From Colidextribacter sp. OB.20 (lineage in GTDB: Bacteria; Bacillota; Clostridia; Oscillospirales; Oscillospiraceae): 64,000 bases of DNA. The notes beneath the pieces were generated by a model that did no database searches, was not told where the DNA came from, and saw nothing but the letters and a program-made list of their open reading frames with translations. Shown here one piece after another: positions 42,189 through 50,586 of the stretch (position 1 is its first letter; the number at the start of each line of letters is the position of its first letter). The translations under genes and the position numbers were made by a program. The stretch covers positions 1-64,000 of the forward strand of contig NZ_QWKG01000005.1 in assembly GCF_009911595.1 (NCBI RefSeq), in the 5' to 3' direction.

Positions 42189-42923
42189 ATGGGCACCGTA
42201 ATTGCCATCACATCGGGAAAGGGCGGCACCGGCAAGACCTCCATCACCGGCGGCGTGGCCGCCTGGCTGGCCCTCATGGGCCGGACCGTGCTGTGTGTCG
42301 ATATGGACATCGGCCTGCGGAACCTGGACATTTCCCTGGGCCTCAACGACCGGGCCCTGATGGACTTTTCCGACGTGGCCCTGGGGCGCTGTCCCTTAGC
42401 CAGAGCGGCGGTGGACCACCCCAACCTGAAGGGGCTGTCTCTGCTCACCTCCCCCATGGCGCTGCCGGCCAGCCTCACCCCGGAAAAGATACGCTATATG
42501 CTGGACACCGCCCGGGACATGTACGACTATATCCTCATCGACTCCCCCGCCGGCCTGGGCGTCGGCTTCCGGCTTGCCACCTGCGGGGCCGACCGGGTCC
42601 TGGTGGTATCCACCAACGACGCCTCCTCCCTGCGGGACGCCCAGCGCACAGTGGCCGAGCTGGACCACATCCGTCAGGTCCATCTGGTCATGAACCGAAT
42701 CCAAAGCAAGCTGCTGCGCAGGCTGCGCGCCACCATTGACGACGCTATGAACACCGCCGGCCTGCCCCTTGTGGGGGTGGTGCCGGAGGACCCTCAGGTC
42801 ATCCTTTGCGCCAACCTGGGCCAGCCCCTCACAAGCCGGGGGCAGCGGGGAGCCTCGCTGGCCTGCCGGAATATCGCCAGGCGGCTGGAGGGCCAGCGCG
42901 TGCCCATCATGCGCATCCGATAG
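42189..42923 (+). CDS. MinD-like P-loop ATPase
   Basis: 244 residues. Deviant Walker A SGKGGTGKTS at 9-18, VLCVDMDIGLRNLDISLGL and YDYILIDSPAGLGVGF are strongly MinD-like. The C-terminus ends LEGQRVPIMRIR and lacks the amphipathic membrane helix that normally follows about 10 to 15 residues later in MinD. No minC or minE is next to it. Could be a divisome-site ATPase with altered membrane binding, or an orphan of another role. ATG at 42189 after AAGGAGG. Confidence 0.88.
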   Translation: MGTVIAITSGKGGTGKTSITGGVAAWLALMGRTVLCVDMDIGLRNLDISLGLNDRALMDFSDVALGRCPLARAAVDHPNLKGLSLLTSPMALPASLTPEKIRYMLDTARDMYDYILIDSPAGLGVGFRLATCGADRVLVVSTNDASSLRDAQRTVAELDHIRQVHLVMNRIQSKLLRRLRATIDDAMNTAGLPLVGVVPEDPQVILCANLGQPLTSRGQRGASLACRNIARRLEGQRVPIMRIR

Positions 42924-42957
42924 AAGCCATTCAGCATACTAAGGAGGTATTGACGCC

Positions 42958-43374
42958 ATGAATATTGCTGTTATGAGCCATACCAAAAAGCAGGAGCTGA
43001 TGGTGCAGTTCTGCACCGCCTACTGCGGCGTTTTATCCAAGCACTCTGTCTGTGCCACCAATGCCACCGGACGTATGGTTGCGGAGGCCACCGGCCTGCC
43101 CGTTCAGCTCTTCCTGTCCCATGAGCACGGGGGGATCGAGCAGATCGGCCAGCGCATCATCTATAACGAAATCGACATGGTCCTTTTCTTCAACTCCCCC
43201 CAGGACAATGAGATGGACAAGGATGTGCTCTATATCACCCGCCTGTGCGACCAGCACTCCGTCCCTGTGGCCACCAACGTAGCCACCGCCGAGCTGCTCA
43301 TCCACGGCCTGGCCCGGGGCGACTTGGACTGGCGGGAGGGGATGAACCCCAACCGTGTTCCCTTTTCCCTGTAA
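42958..43374 (+). CDS. MGS-fold protein related to methylglyoxal synthase, catalytic residues replaced
   Basis: 138 residues; ATG at 42958 after AAGGAGG. The overall pattern matches MgsA (MNIAVMSHTKKQELMVQFC; EATGLPVQLFLS; IDMVLFFNSP; PVATNVATAELLI). Compared with Escherichia coli MgsA as I recall it, the catalytic Asp71 (GGDQQ) is Ile60 here (GGIEQ), Asp20 is Thr9, Lys23 is Gln12, Thr47 is Ala36, Asp91 is Ser80 and His98 is Met86; only His19 and Asp101 equivalents remain. It is therefore unlikely to make methylglyoxal and may bind another ligand. Databases would probably label it mgsA. Confidence 0.85.
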   Translation: MNIAVMSHTKKQELMVQFCTAYCGVLSKHSVCATNATGRMVAEATGLPVQLFLSHEHGGIEQIGQRIIYNEIDMVLFFNSPQDNEMDKDVLYITRLCDQHSVPVATNVATAELLIHGLARGDLDWREGMNPNRVPFSL

Positions 43375-43392
43375 GACTGGCCCCAACGTGGG

Positions 43393-43434
43393 CGCTCTCG
43401 TCCCCGCGCCGGGATGGGAGCGCCTGTTTTTGTG
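43393..43434 (+). terminator. Terminator after the MGS-fold gene
   Basis: GGCGCTC/GAGCGCC arms around a long loop, then TGTTTTTG. Confidence 0.6.
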
Positions 43435-43454
43435 AAAGTGAGGAAGATCCGATT

Positions 43455-44801
43455 ATGGCAAAATTACAGCCCCGCACACTGTCCGGCTTTATGGAGCTGC
43501 TGCCCCAGCGGCAGGTCCAGTTTGACCGGATGCTGGCTATTATTCGCCAGTCCTTTTCCCTGTACGGCTTCACTCCCCTGGACACCCCCCTCATCGAGGC
43601 CAGCGAGGTCCTGCTGGCTAAAGGCGGCGGCGAGACGGAGAAGCAGATCTACCGCTTCACCAAGGGGGACTCCGACCTGTCCCTGCGCTTTGACCTCACC
43701 GTCCCTCTGGCCAAGTACGTAGCCCTGAACTACAGCAGGCTGGCCTTTCCCTTCCGCCGGTTCCAGATCGGCAAGGTCTACCGGGGGGAGCGGGCCCAGC
43801 GGGGCCGATTCCGGGAGTTCTATCAGGCGGATATTGACGTGATCGGCGACGGAAAGCTGGATATCTCCAACGAGGCGGAGATTCCCTCCATCATCTACCG
43901 CACCTTCACCGCTCTCGGCCTGAAGCGGTTTCAGATTCGGGTAAACAACCGGAAGGTCCTCAACGGCCTGTTCGCCGTACTGGGTCTGGAGGCCCAGGCC
44001 GGAGAGGTGATGCGTACCATCGACAAGCTGGAAAAGATCGGTCCGGAAAAGGTCAGGACTATTTTGGTGGATGACCTGGGCGTCCAGGCCGCCAGTGCCG
44101 ATCAGCTGCTCGCTCTGCTGGCTGTAGAAAACCCCCTCGATGAGCTGAGGGCGATCCGGAGCAAGGACGAGCTCCTTCACCAGGGCGTGGAAGAGCTGGA
44201 GACGGTTGTGAAGAACCTGAAGGCCTTCGGCGTCCCGGAGGACCACTTCAAGGTGGATTTAACCATCGCCCGGGGGCTGGACTACTACACCGGCACCGTC
44301 TACGAAACCACCATGCTGGACCACCCGGAGATCGGCTCCATCTGCTCCGGGGGCAGATATGATAACTTGGCGGAATATTATACCGATAAACAACTCCCCG
44401 GCGTTGGAATTTCCATCGGTCTGACCCGCCTGTTCTTCGTTTTGGAGGACCAGGGCTATCTCAATGACGCCCTGAACACCGCCCCCGCCGACGTGCTCAT
44501 CCTCCCCATGACCGACGACCTGAGCCCGGCCATTGAGCTGGCGACCAGCCTGCGAGCCTCGGGAATCCGGGCGCAGCTCTACAGCGAACAGAAAAAATTC
44601 AAACAGAAAATGGCCTACGCAAACAAATTGGGCTTCCAATATGTGGCTATCCTGGGGGAGGACGAGATTAAGCAGGGGAAAATTTCCTTAAAGGATATGG
44701 ACTCCGGCGAGCAGCTCCTCCTTACCAAAGAGGAAGTTAAGAGTGAAATATTTACCCACACCGATTTGAAGAGCGGTGCAAAGCCCATCCGGGAAGTGTA
44801 A
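43455..44801 (+). CDS. hisS: Histidine--tRNA ligase
   Basis: 448 residues. A class II core with LRFDLTVPLAKYVALNY, motif 2 FQIGKVYRGERAQRGRFREF, the HisA box ARGLDYYTGTVYET and GRYDNL; a C-terminal anticodon domain from about 350 (ADVLILPMTDD). The intact histidine boxes and anticodon domain favour HisRS over HisZ. ATG at 43455 after AGGAAG. Near aspS in the conserved hisS-aspS pairing, with one small ORF between. Confidence 0.95.
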   Translation: MAKLQPRTLSGFMELLPQRQVQFDRMLAIIRQSFSLYGFTPLDTPLIEASEVLLAKGGGETEKQIYRFTKGDSDLSLRFDLTVPLAKYVALNYSRLAFPFRRFQIGKVYRGERAQRGRFREFYQADIDVIGDGKLDISNEAEIPSIIYRTFTALGLKRFQIRVNNRKVLNGLFAVLGLEAQAGEVMRTIDKLEKIGPEKVRTILVDDLGVQAASADQLLALLAVENPLDELRAIRSKDELLHQGVEELETVVKNLKAFGVPEDHFKVDLTIARGLDYYTGTVYETTMLDHPEIGSICSGGRYDNLAEYYTDKQLPGVGISIGLTRLFFVLEDQGYLNDALNTAPADVLILPMTDDLSPAIELATSLRASGIRAQLYSEQKKFKQKMAYANKLGFQYVAILGEDEIKQGKISLKDMDSGEQLLLTKEEVKSEIFTHTDLKSGAKPIREV

Positions 44802-44814
44802 GGAGGGCCACGCT

Positions 44815-45234
44815 ATGGAGACGTTGGACACCCTCTACCCCGCCTTCTGCCTGGCAGACTGTCAAAGAATAGACCTCATAGCCGACAACAGCCCCTACCC
44901 TGTCCCCATGCGGAAGGTGACCCTCCAGTCCGTCCAGCAGGGATTCCGGGAGGTCATGGAACTGTTGGAGGGCCGAAGCTACCGTCGCTCCGCTCTGCGC
45001 CGGATATCAGACAGGCTCCTAAAGGGCCACACCTGGCGGGAGGGGGATTTCCGTTGGGACATCAACCTCCGCTGGAAGGACGGGAGGAGCCTCCTGCTGC
45101 GAAACTTCTTCGGTCGATTATCTTGGCACGGCGGCGGGGTCTGGCATCCGGTGAGCACCAACGATCAAAAGGCATTCCTCCAGCAGACGCTGGATCTGAT
45201 TCTCAGGCTGGAGGGCGAATCCAGAGCGGATTGA
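44815..45234 (+). CDS. Hypothetical protein between hisS and aspS
   Basis: 139 residues; ATG at 44815 after AAGGAGG, 13 bases past hisS. A basic, aromatic soluble protein (SYRRSALRRISDRLLKGHTW; DFRWDINLRWKDGRSLLLRN) with no recognised motif. Likely co-transcribed with hisS. The 125 bases after it hold a TTGACA (45308-45313) with a GATAAA 17 bases on, a possible aspS promoter. Confidence 0.75.
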   Translation: METLDTLYPAFCLADCQRIDLIADNSPYPVPMRKVTLQSVQQGFREVMELLEGRSYRRSALRRISDRLLKGHTWREGDFRWDINLRWKDGRSLLLRNFFGRLSWHGGGVWHPVSTNDQKAFLQQTLDLILRLEGESRAD

Positions 45235-45359
45235 TCCCAAATCGTTATTTATTTCATGTATAACTCCATTGCAGCGCGCCTAGCAGCTGTACCTTATAAG
45301 CAGATATTTGACACAAACAGATATATATATGATAAATAATACAAATAGGAGTTGATTTT

Positions 45360-47150
45360 ATGGGTGACACAAGCACCTTTTACCGTACCCACACCTGTGG
45401 GGAGCTGCGCATCGAGCAGGTGGGCCAGGAGGTAACCCTGGCCGGCTGGATGGAGAACGTCCGCGTCGTGTCGGGCAATCTGGCCTTCCTGGTCCTCCGG
45501 GACTTCTACGGCACCACCCAGGTGGTGCTGGAGACGGAGGAGATGATCCAGACCGTCAAGGAGCTGAACAAGGAGACAGTCATCTCGGTCACCGGTGCCG
45601 TCCGGGAGCGGGACAGCAAAAACCCCAAGCTGCCCACCGGCGACATTGAGGTGGTCCCCGCCAGGATCGAGGTACTGGGCCGCTGCCGCCACAATGAGCT
45701 GCCCTTCCCCATCAACCGCTCCCGGGAGGCGGACGAGTCCGCCCGGCTGAAGTACCGCTATCTGGACCTGCGCAACCTGGAGGTGAAGGACAACATTGTC
45801 CTGCGCTCCCAGGTGGTGTCCGCCCTGCGCTCTGCCATGACGGACCACGGCTTTCTGGAGATCACCACCCCCATTTTGACCGCCTCCTCCCCCGAGGGCG
45901 CCCGGGACTACCTGGTCCCCTCCCGGAAGCACCCGGGCAAATTCTACGCCCTGCCCCAGGCTCCCCAGCAGTTCAAGCAGCTGCTCATGGCCTCCGGCTT
46001 TGACAAGTACTTCCAGATCGCCCCCTGCTTCCGGGACGAGGATGCCCGGGGCGACCGCTCCCCCGGCGAGTTCTATCAGCTGGACATGGAGATGGCCTTC
46101 GCCAGCCAGGAGGATGTGTTCGCCGTCCTTGAGGACGTCCTGCCCCCCATCTTTGCCAAATACGGCAAGTACAACACCGCCTCTCAGGCCCCGTTCAGGC
46201 GCATCCCCTACCTGGAGGCCATGGAGAAATACGGCACCGACAAGCCCGACCTGCGCATCGACCTGACGGTACAGGACGCCACCGCTCCGCTGGCCTCCTG
46301 CGGCTTCGGCCCTTTCGAGAACCAGACCGTGAAGGCGGTGGTAGTCTCCGGCTTCGAGGGCACCCGCAAGCAGATCGACAAGCTGTGCGCCGATGTGGAG
46401 GTCCAGACCGGCCATAAGGCCTACTGGTTCCGCCTGGACGAGAAGGGCGAGGTTGTGGGCGGCATCGCCAAGTTCGTCCAGCCCATCAAGGACCAGGTGG
46501 CGGAGGCACTGAGCCTCACTCCCGGATGCTTTGTGGGCCTCACCGCCGGAGCCAGGGGCGCGGCCCAGAAGACGGCAGGCGTGCTGCTGAAGGCGCTGGG
46601 GGCCTTCTGCCCCGCCCACATGGACAAGGAGCGCTACGAGTTCTGCTGGATTGTGGACTTCCCCATGTACGAGATTGGCGAGGAGTCGGGCGGGCTGGAG
46701 TTCTGCCACAACCCCTTCTCCATGCCCTCCGGCGGACTGGAGACAGTGGAAAAGGCCATCAAGGGGGAGATCGACCCCCTGTCCATCACCGCCTTCCAGT
46801 ACGACCTGGTGTGCAACGGGGTGGAGCTCAGCTCCGGCGCGGTGCGCAACCACAACCCGGAGCTCATGGTCAAGGCCTTCTGGATGGTGGGCCTGGAGGA
46901 GGAGGACGTGCGGAGCAAGTTCCCCGCCATGTACAACGCCTTCACCTACGGCGCGCCCCCCCACGCGGGCATCGCCCCTGGAGTGGATCGGATGGTGATG
47001 CTCCTGTCCGGGGAGGACTCCATCCGGGAGGTCATCCCCTTCCCCATGAACAAAAACGCCCAGGACCTGATGATGGGGGCCCCGGGCACAGTGGAGCAGA
47101 AGCAGCTGGACGAGCTGAACATCGCCATCACCAAGACGGAGGAAGAATAA
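45360..47150 (+). CDS. aspS: Aspartate--tRNA ligase
   Basis: 596 residues, bacterial-type length. N-terminal OB anticodon domain (VTLAGWMENVRVVSGNLAFL), class II core with PEGARDYLVPSRKHPGKFYA, motif 2 FQIAPCFRDEDARGDRSPGE, the bacterial GAD insertion, and GVDRMVMLLSGEDSIREVIP at the end. ATG at 45360 after ATAGGAG. Part of the hisS-aspS unit or from its own promoter. Confidence 0.98.
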   Translation: MGDTSTFYRTHTCGELRIEQVGQEVTLAGWMENVRVVSGNLAFLVLRDFYGTTQVVLETEEMIQTVKELNKETVISVTGAVRERDSKNPKLPTGDIEVVPARIEVLGRCRHNELPFPINRSREADESARLKYRYLDLRNLEVKDNIVLRSQVVSALRSAMTDHGFLEITTPILTASSPEGARDYLVPSRKHPGKFYALPQAPQQFKQLLMASGFDKYFQIAPCFRDEDARGDRSPGEFYQLDMEMAFASQEDVFAVLEDVLPPIFAKYGKYNTASQAPFRRIPYLEAMEKYGTDKPDLRIDLTVQDATAPLASCGFGPFENQTVKAVVVSGFEGTRKQIDKLCADVEVQTGHKAYWFRLDEKGEVVGGIAKFVQPIKDQVAEALSLTPGCFVGLTAGARGAAQKTAGVLLKALGAFCPAHMDKERYEFCWIVDFPMYEIGEESGGLEFCHNPFSMPSGGLETVEKAIKGEIDPLSITAFQYDLVCNGVELSSGAVRNHNPELMVKAFWMVGLEEEDVRSKFPAMYNAFTYGAPPHAGIAPGVDRMVMLLSGEDSIREVIPFPMNKNAQDLMMGAPGTVEQKQLDELNIAITKTEEE

Positions 47151-47198
47151 ACAGGGGCCTGCCCCCTCAAAGGCGGGCTGCCCTCTACGGAGACCGCT

Positions 47199-48386
47199 AT
47201 GAAATATTATCTTGCCCTTGTACTCACCGCCCTGCTGCTGGCCGGCTGCGCCTCCGGAGGCGCTCCGGCGGCAAGCAGCACGCCTCCTCCCTCCCCTCCC
47301 ACGGAGGATCAGGCGGTTTTTGCCCCCGTCGAGCCTCCGGAGCCTGAACCGGAGCCCGACCCCCGGCAGGAGGCCATTGACACGCTGCTCTCCCTCATGA
47401 CGACGGAGGAGAAGGTTGGCCAGCTCTTTTTCGCCCGCTGTCCCGCAAACGACTATGGAGGCGAAATCGCGGCGGAATATCTCCTGGGGGGCTACCTCCT
47501 CTTCGGCCGGGATTTTAAGGACAAGACCGCCCAGGAGGTGCGGGATCAGATTTCCATCTATCAGGCGGCCAATCACCTCCCCATGCTCATCGGCGTGGAC
47601 GAGGAGGGGGGCACGGTGGTCCGGGTGAGCGCCAACCCCCAGCTGCGTGAGAGGCGGTTCTCCTCCCCCCAGAAGCTGTACCAGCAGGGCGGGCTGGAGG
47701 CCGTGCTGGCCGACTGCCGGGAAAAGGACGAGCTGCTCCGCTCTCTGGGGATCAACGTCAACTTTGCCCCGGTGGCCGACCTGTCCACCAACCCCAAGGA
47801 CTTCATCTACCCCCGCGCCCTGGCACAGAGCGCGGAGGAAACCAGCTCATATATTTCCGCCGTAGTGGACCAAATGGGGGCGGACAACATGGGCAGTGTG
47901 TTAAAGCACTTCCCCGGCTACGGCCCCAACAAGGACACCCACACCGGCTCCGCCCTGGATACCCGGCCCCTGGAGACCCTTCGGGGGGAGGACTTCCTCC
48001 CCTTCCAGGCGGGCATTGAGGCTAGTGGCGGGACCACCGCCGTGTTGGTATCCCACAACGTCATTCAGGCGCTGGACCCGGAGCGCCCCGCCTCCCTCTC
48101 CCCCGCCGTGTACCAAATCCTCCGGGAGGAGCTGGGCTTCGACGGTCCCGCCCTCACCGACGACCTGGCTATGAAGGCCATCACTCAATACGCCGGGGAG
48201 CAGGGACAGTCCCCCGCCGTGCTGGCTCTGGCCGCCGGGTGCGACATGGTGGTCACCACCGACTTTCAGGCTCAGATCCCCCAAGTCCTGGCCGCTCTGG
48301 AGGAGGGAAGCCTCTCCCGGGAGCGGGTTGACGAGGCCGCCGCCCGGGTGCTGTGCTGGAAATACAATCTGGGGCTGATTACTTAA
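47199..48386 (+). CDS. Glycoside hydrolase family 3 lipoprotein (NagZ-like beta-N-acetylhexosaminidase)
   Basis: 395 residues. Lipobox LLLAGCA with Cys at 17, a Pro-rich linker to about 55, and a GH3 barrel: LIGVDEEGGTVVRVS, INVNFAPVADLSTNPKDFIY, the NagZ motif KHFPGYGPNKDTHTGSA and the nucleophile region LTDDLAMKAI. Probably trims N-acetylglucosamine from peptidoglycan fragments outside the cell. 48 bases after aspS; the start ATG lacks an obvious GGAGG. Ends at a strong terminator. Confidence 0.93.
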   Translation: MKYYLALVLTALLLAGCASGGAPAASSTPPPSPPTEDQAVFAPVEPPEPEPEPDPRQEAIDTLLSLMTTEEKVGQLFFARCPANDYGGEIAAEYLLGGYLLFGRDFKDKTAQEVRDQISIYQAANHLPMLIGVDEEGGTVVRVSANPQLRERRFSSPQKLYQQGGLEAVLADCREKDELLRSLGINVNFAPVADLSTNPKDFIYPRALAQSAEETSSYISAVVDQMGADNMGSVLKHFPGYGPNKDTHTGSALDTRPLETLRGEDFLPFQAGIEASGGTTAVLVSHNVIQALDPERPASLSPAVYQILREELGFDGPALTDDLAMKAITQYAGEQGQSPAVLALAAGCDMVVTTDFQAQIPQVLAALEEGSLSRERVDEAAARVLCWKYNLGLIT

Positions 48387-48387
48387 A

Positions 48388-48414
48388 AAAGAGGACTGCC
48401 TGGCAGTCCTCTTT
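48388..48414. terminator. Bidirectional terminator
   Basis: AAAGAGGACTGCC-T-GGCAGTCCTCTTT between the convergent GH3 and AEC transporter genes. Confidence 0.9.
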
Positions 48415-48447
48415 GTATTTTATATTGCTTATAAAACTGACCGGATT

Positions 48448-49395
48448 TTATCCGCCTATCATCAGCATCAGGATGGGCAGCGTCACAAAGCAGCCCAGAA
48501 TGGACAGACAGGCCCCGGTGGCGGCGTACTCCTCGTCAGCGCCGTAGGCCCCGGCCATCACCGTCACCTGACTGACCACCGGCAGGGCGCTCTCCACCAG
48601 AAAGACATCTCTCACCAGGCCCTCCAGACCAAAGAGGCGGCAGAAAACAAGACAGACCGCCGGCGCGGCCACCAGCCGCAGCACCAGCATGGCGGGCAGG
48701 CCGGGCAGCAGCCGCAGATTTTTCAGGCCCACCTCATAGACAATAAATCCGCAGTAGATCAGGGCCAGAGGGGACACGGTGTCGCCAATATACTTGGCAA
48801 AGCGCATCACCGGCCCGGGCAGCTCCGCTCCCAGCAAAAGCAGCACCACAGCAGCCAGCACCCCCAGAATGGGGGGCTTGGTCAGGGTCTCCCAGAGGAA
48901 ACGGGCTGGGCTGCCCCCTTCCCTCTCCCGGTCCCCCGACCAGCTGATGAGAATCGTGCCCACCGACTGGAGGAAGCTGGTATTGCCCAAATAGTAGATC
49001 ATGATAAAGGGCATGGCCTCCTCGCCAAAGAGCTGGGTACAGACGGGAATGCCGATAAACAGGGTGTTGGACAGCCCGGCCATAGCCACAAAGACACCCC
49101 ACCGCCGTTTCGGCAGGCGGAGCAGGGCGGCCGCGCCCACTGACAGCAGCAGGGTGGCTCCCACCCCCAGCAGAGCGGAAGCCAGCTGCACCCCCGCCTG
49201 GACCAGGTTGTCCCGGTCCAGGTTATTCAGCAGACCCACGATGCAGTTGGCGGGTACTGCGATGTTGATGATAAACTTTCCTAAAAACTTCTTTTCTCCG
49301 GCGGCCATCCAGCCCAGGCGGCCCATAAGATAGCCCACCGCCATCAGCAGCATCAGCACCAGACAGGCCGACACCGCGTTCATAAAGCCAGCCAT
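48448..49395 (-). CDS. AEC (auxin efflux carrier) family transporter
   Basis: 315 residues, about 10 helices in two groups. KFIINIAVPANCIVGLLNNL near the start and FLVESALPVVSQVTVMAGAYG near the end are the P-rich helix marks of this family, which moves organic acids or related anions. The start codon overlaps the ricT stop by one base (TGATG). Substrate not predictable. Confidence 0.9.
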   Translation of the reverse strand: MAGFMNAVSACLVLMLLMAVGYLMGRLGWMAAGEKKFLGKFIINIAVPANCIVGLLNNLDRDNLVQAGVQLASALLGVGATLLLSVGAAALLRLPKRRWGVFVAMAGLSNTLFIGIPVCTQLFGEEAMPFIMIYYLGNTSFLQSVGTILISWSGDREREGGSPARFLWETLTKPPILGVLAAVVLLLLGAELPGPVMRFAKYIGDTVSPLALIYCGFIVYEVGLKNLRLLPGLPAMLVLRLVAAPAVCLVFCRLFGLEGLVRDVFLVESALPVVSQVTVMAGAYGADEEYAATGACLSILGCFVTLPILMLMIGG

Positions 49396-50546
49396 CAGCT
49401 CTGGGCCTTCCCGCCGCCCTTGTTAGGACGGCGCCTCCGGCGGCGGCTGTTGGGGCGGCGGACTCCCGCGCCTTCAGCCCGCTCCTCCTGGGGCGCCGCT
49501 GTCTCCGGCGGCTGGCCGGACTCACCGCTCCCCCGGCTCCGGCGGCTCCGGTTCCGGCGGTTCGGCCGACGCTCCTCCTCCGGAACAGGCTCCCTCCGCT
49601 CCCGGCTGGGGAAGGCCGCCTCAATGGCGGCGGCCAGGGAGGCCTCCTCAGTCACAGTCTCCCCCTCCTCTACCCGGCGCAGCTTGGCCAGCTCCTCCAG
49701 AGGGGGCTCCACATAGCCCTCGGGCCGCCGGCCCTTCCCGCTGCGGACCACGCACAGCTCACAGTTGTGGTAGGTCCTGGGGGTCTCCGGGTCGGACTCC
49801 AGCCGCACCTGAGCGGTCTGGCGCAGCAGGTTGATCCCGCACACCGTCCCCGCCCCGTCGGGGGTCTCCACAAAGGACTCCTGCTTGGGGGCGTGCTTCA
49901 CCAGGTCCTCATAGGCCTCCTGCTCATACTTCAGGCAGCACATCAGCCGCCCGCAGGTGCCGGAGATCTTGGTGGGGTTGAGGGACAGATTCTGTGTCTT
50001 GGCCATTTTGATGGACACCGGCTGGAACTCGTCCAGGAACTGGGCGCAGCAGAAGGGCTTGCCGCAGATGCCCAGGCCGCCCAGCAACTTTGCCTCGTCC
50101 CGGACGCCGATCTGCCGCAGCTCAATGCGGGCGTGGAGGGTGCCGGCCAGATCCTTCACCAGGGCCCGGAAATCCACCCGGCCCTCGGAGGTAAAGTAGA
50201 ACAAAATCTTGCTGCCGTCGAAGCCGTACTCCGCGCTGACCAGCTTCATGTCCAGGCCGTGCTCAGCAATCTTTTGCTGGCAGATGGACATGGCCCGCTT
50301 CTCCCGGTCCCTGTTCTTCTCCACCGTTTTGGCGTCCTCCAGCGTAGCCAGGCGCACCACCGGGCGCAGAGGAGCGGTGAGCTCGATCTCGTCGATCATG
50401 GTGTTTCCCTGGACACAGTGGGCGTACTCCGTCCCCTTGGTGGTCTCCACAATGACCCCGTCTCCCACCTGGAACTGGATTCCCTTGGGATTAAAATAGT
50501 ATTCCTTGCCGCCGTTCTGGAAACGGACGCTGATAATCTCTACCAT
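49395..50546 (-). CDS. ricT: RicT/YaaT (PSP1-domain) regulator
   Basis: 383 residues from ATG 50546 (MVEIISVRFQNGGKEYYF), after GGAG. PSP1 domain with the Cys blocks CGKPFCCAQF and CGRLMCCLKYE that in Bacillus hold Fe-S clusters of the RicAFT complex acting with RNase Y. The last 90 residues form an unusual Arg/Pro/Glu tail with a run RRRRRR, absent from the short Bacillus protein and probably RNA-binding (inference). Lies after holB, as in Bacillus. Confidence 0.93.
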   Translation of the reverse strand: MVEIISVRFQNGGKEYYFNPKGIQFQVGDGVIVETTKGTEYAHCVQGNTMIDEIELTAPLRPVVRLATLEDAKTVEKNRDREKRAMSICQQKIAEHGLDMKLVSAEYGFDGSKILFYFTSEGRVDFRALVKDLAGTLHARIELRQIGVRDEAKLLGGLGICGKPFCCAQFLDEFQPVSIKMAKTQNLSLNPTKISGTCGRLMCCLKYEQEAYEDLVKHAPKQESFVETPDGAGTVCGINLLRQTAQVRLESDPETPRTYHNCELCVVRSGKGRRPEGYVEPPLEELAKLRRVEEGETVTEEASLAAAIEAAFPSRERREPVPEEERRPNRRNRSRRSRGSGESGQPPETAAPQEERAEGAGVRRPNSRRRRRRPNKGGGKAQS

Positions 50547-50586
50547 AGGTATTTTCTCCTCAATATATCGCAATTTGTAAACTAAC

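Noticed and set aside
45294-47576. 760-codon minus-strand ORF opposite aspS
   Set aside because: Antisense shadow; aspS motifs are unambiguous on the plus strand.
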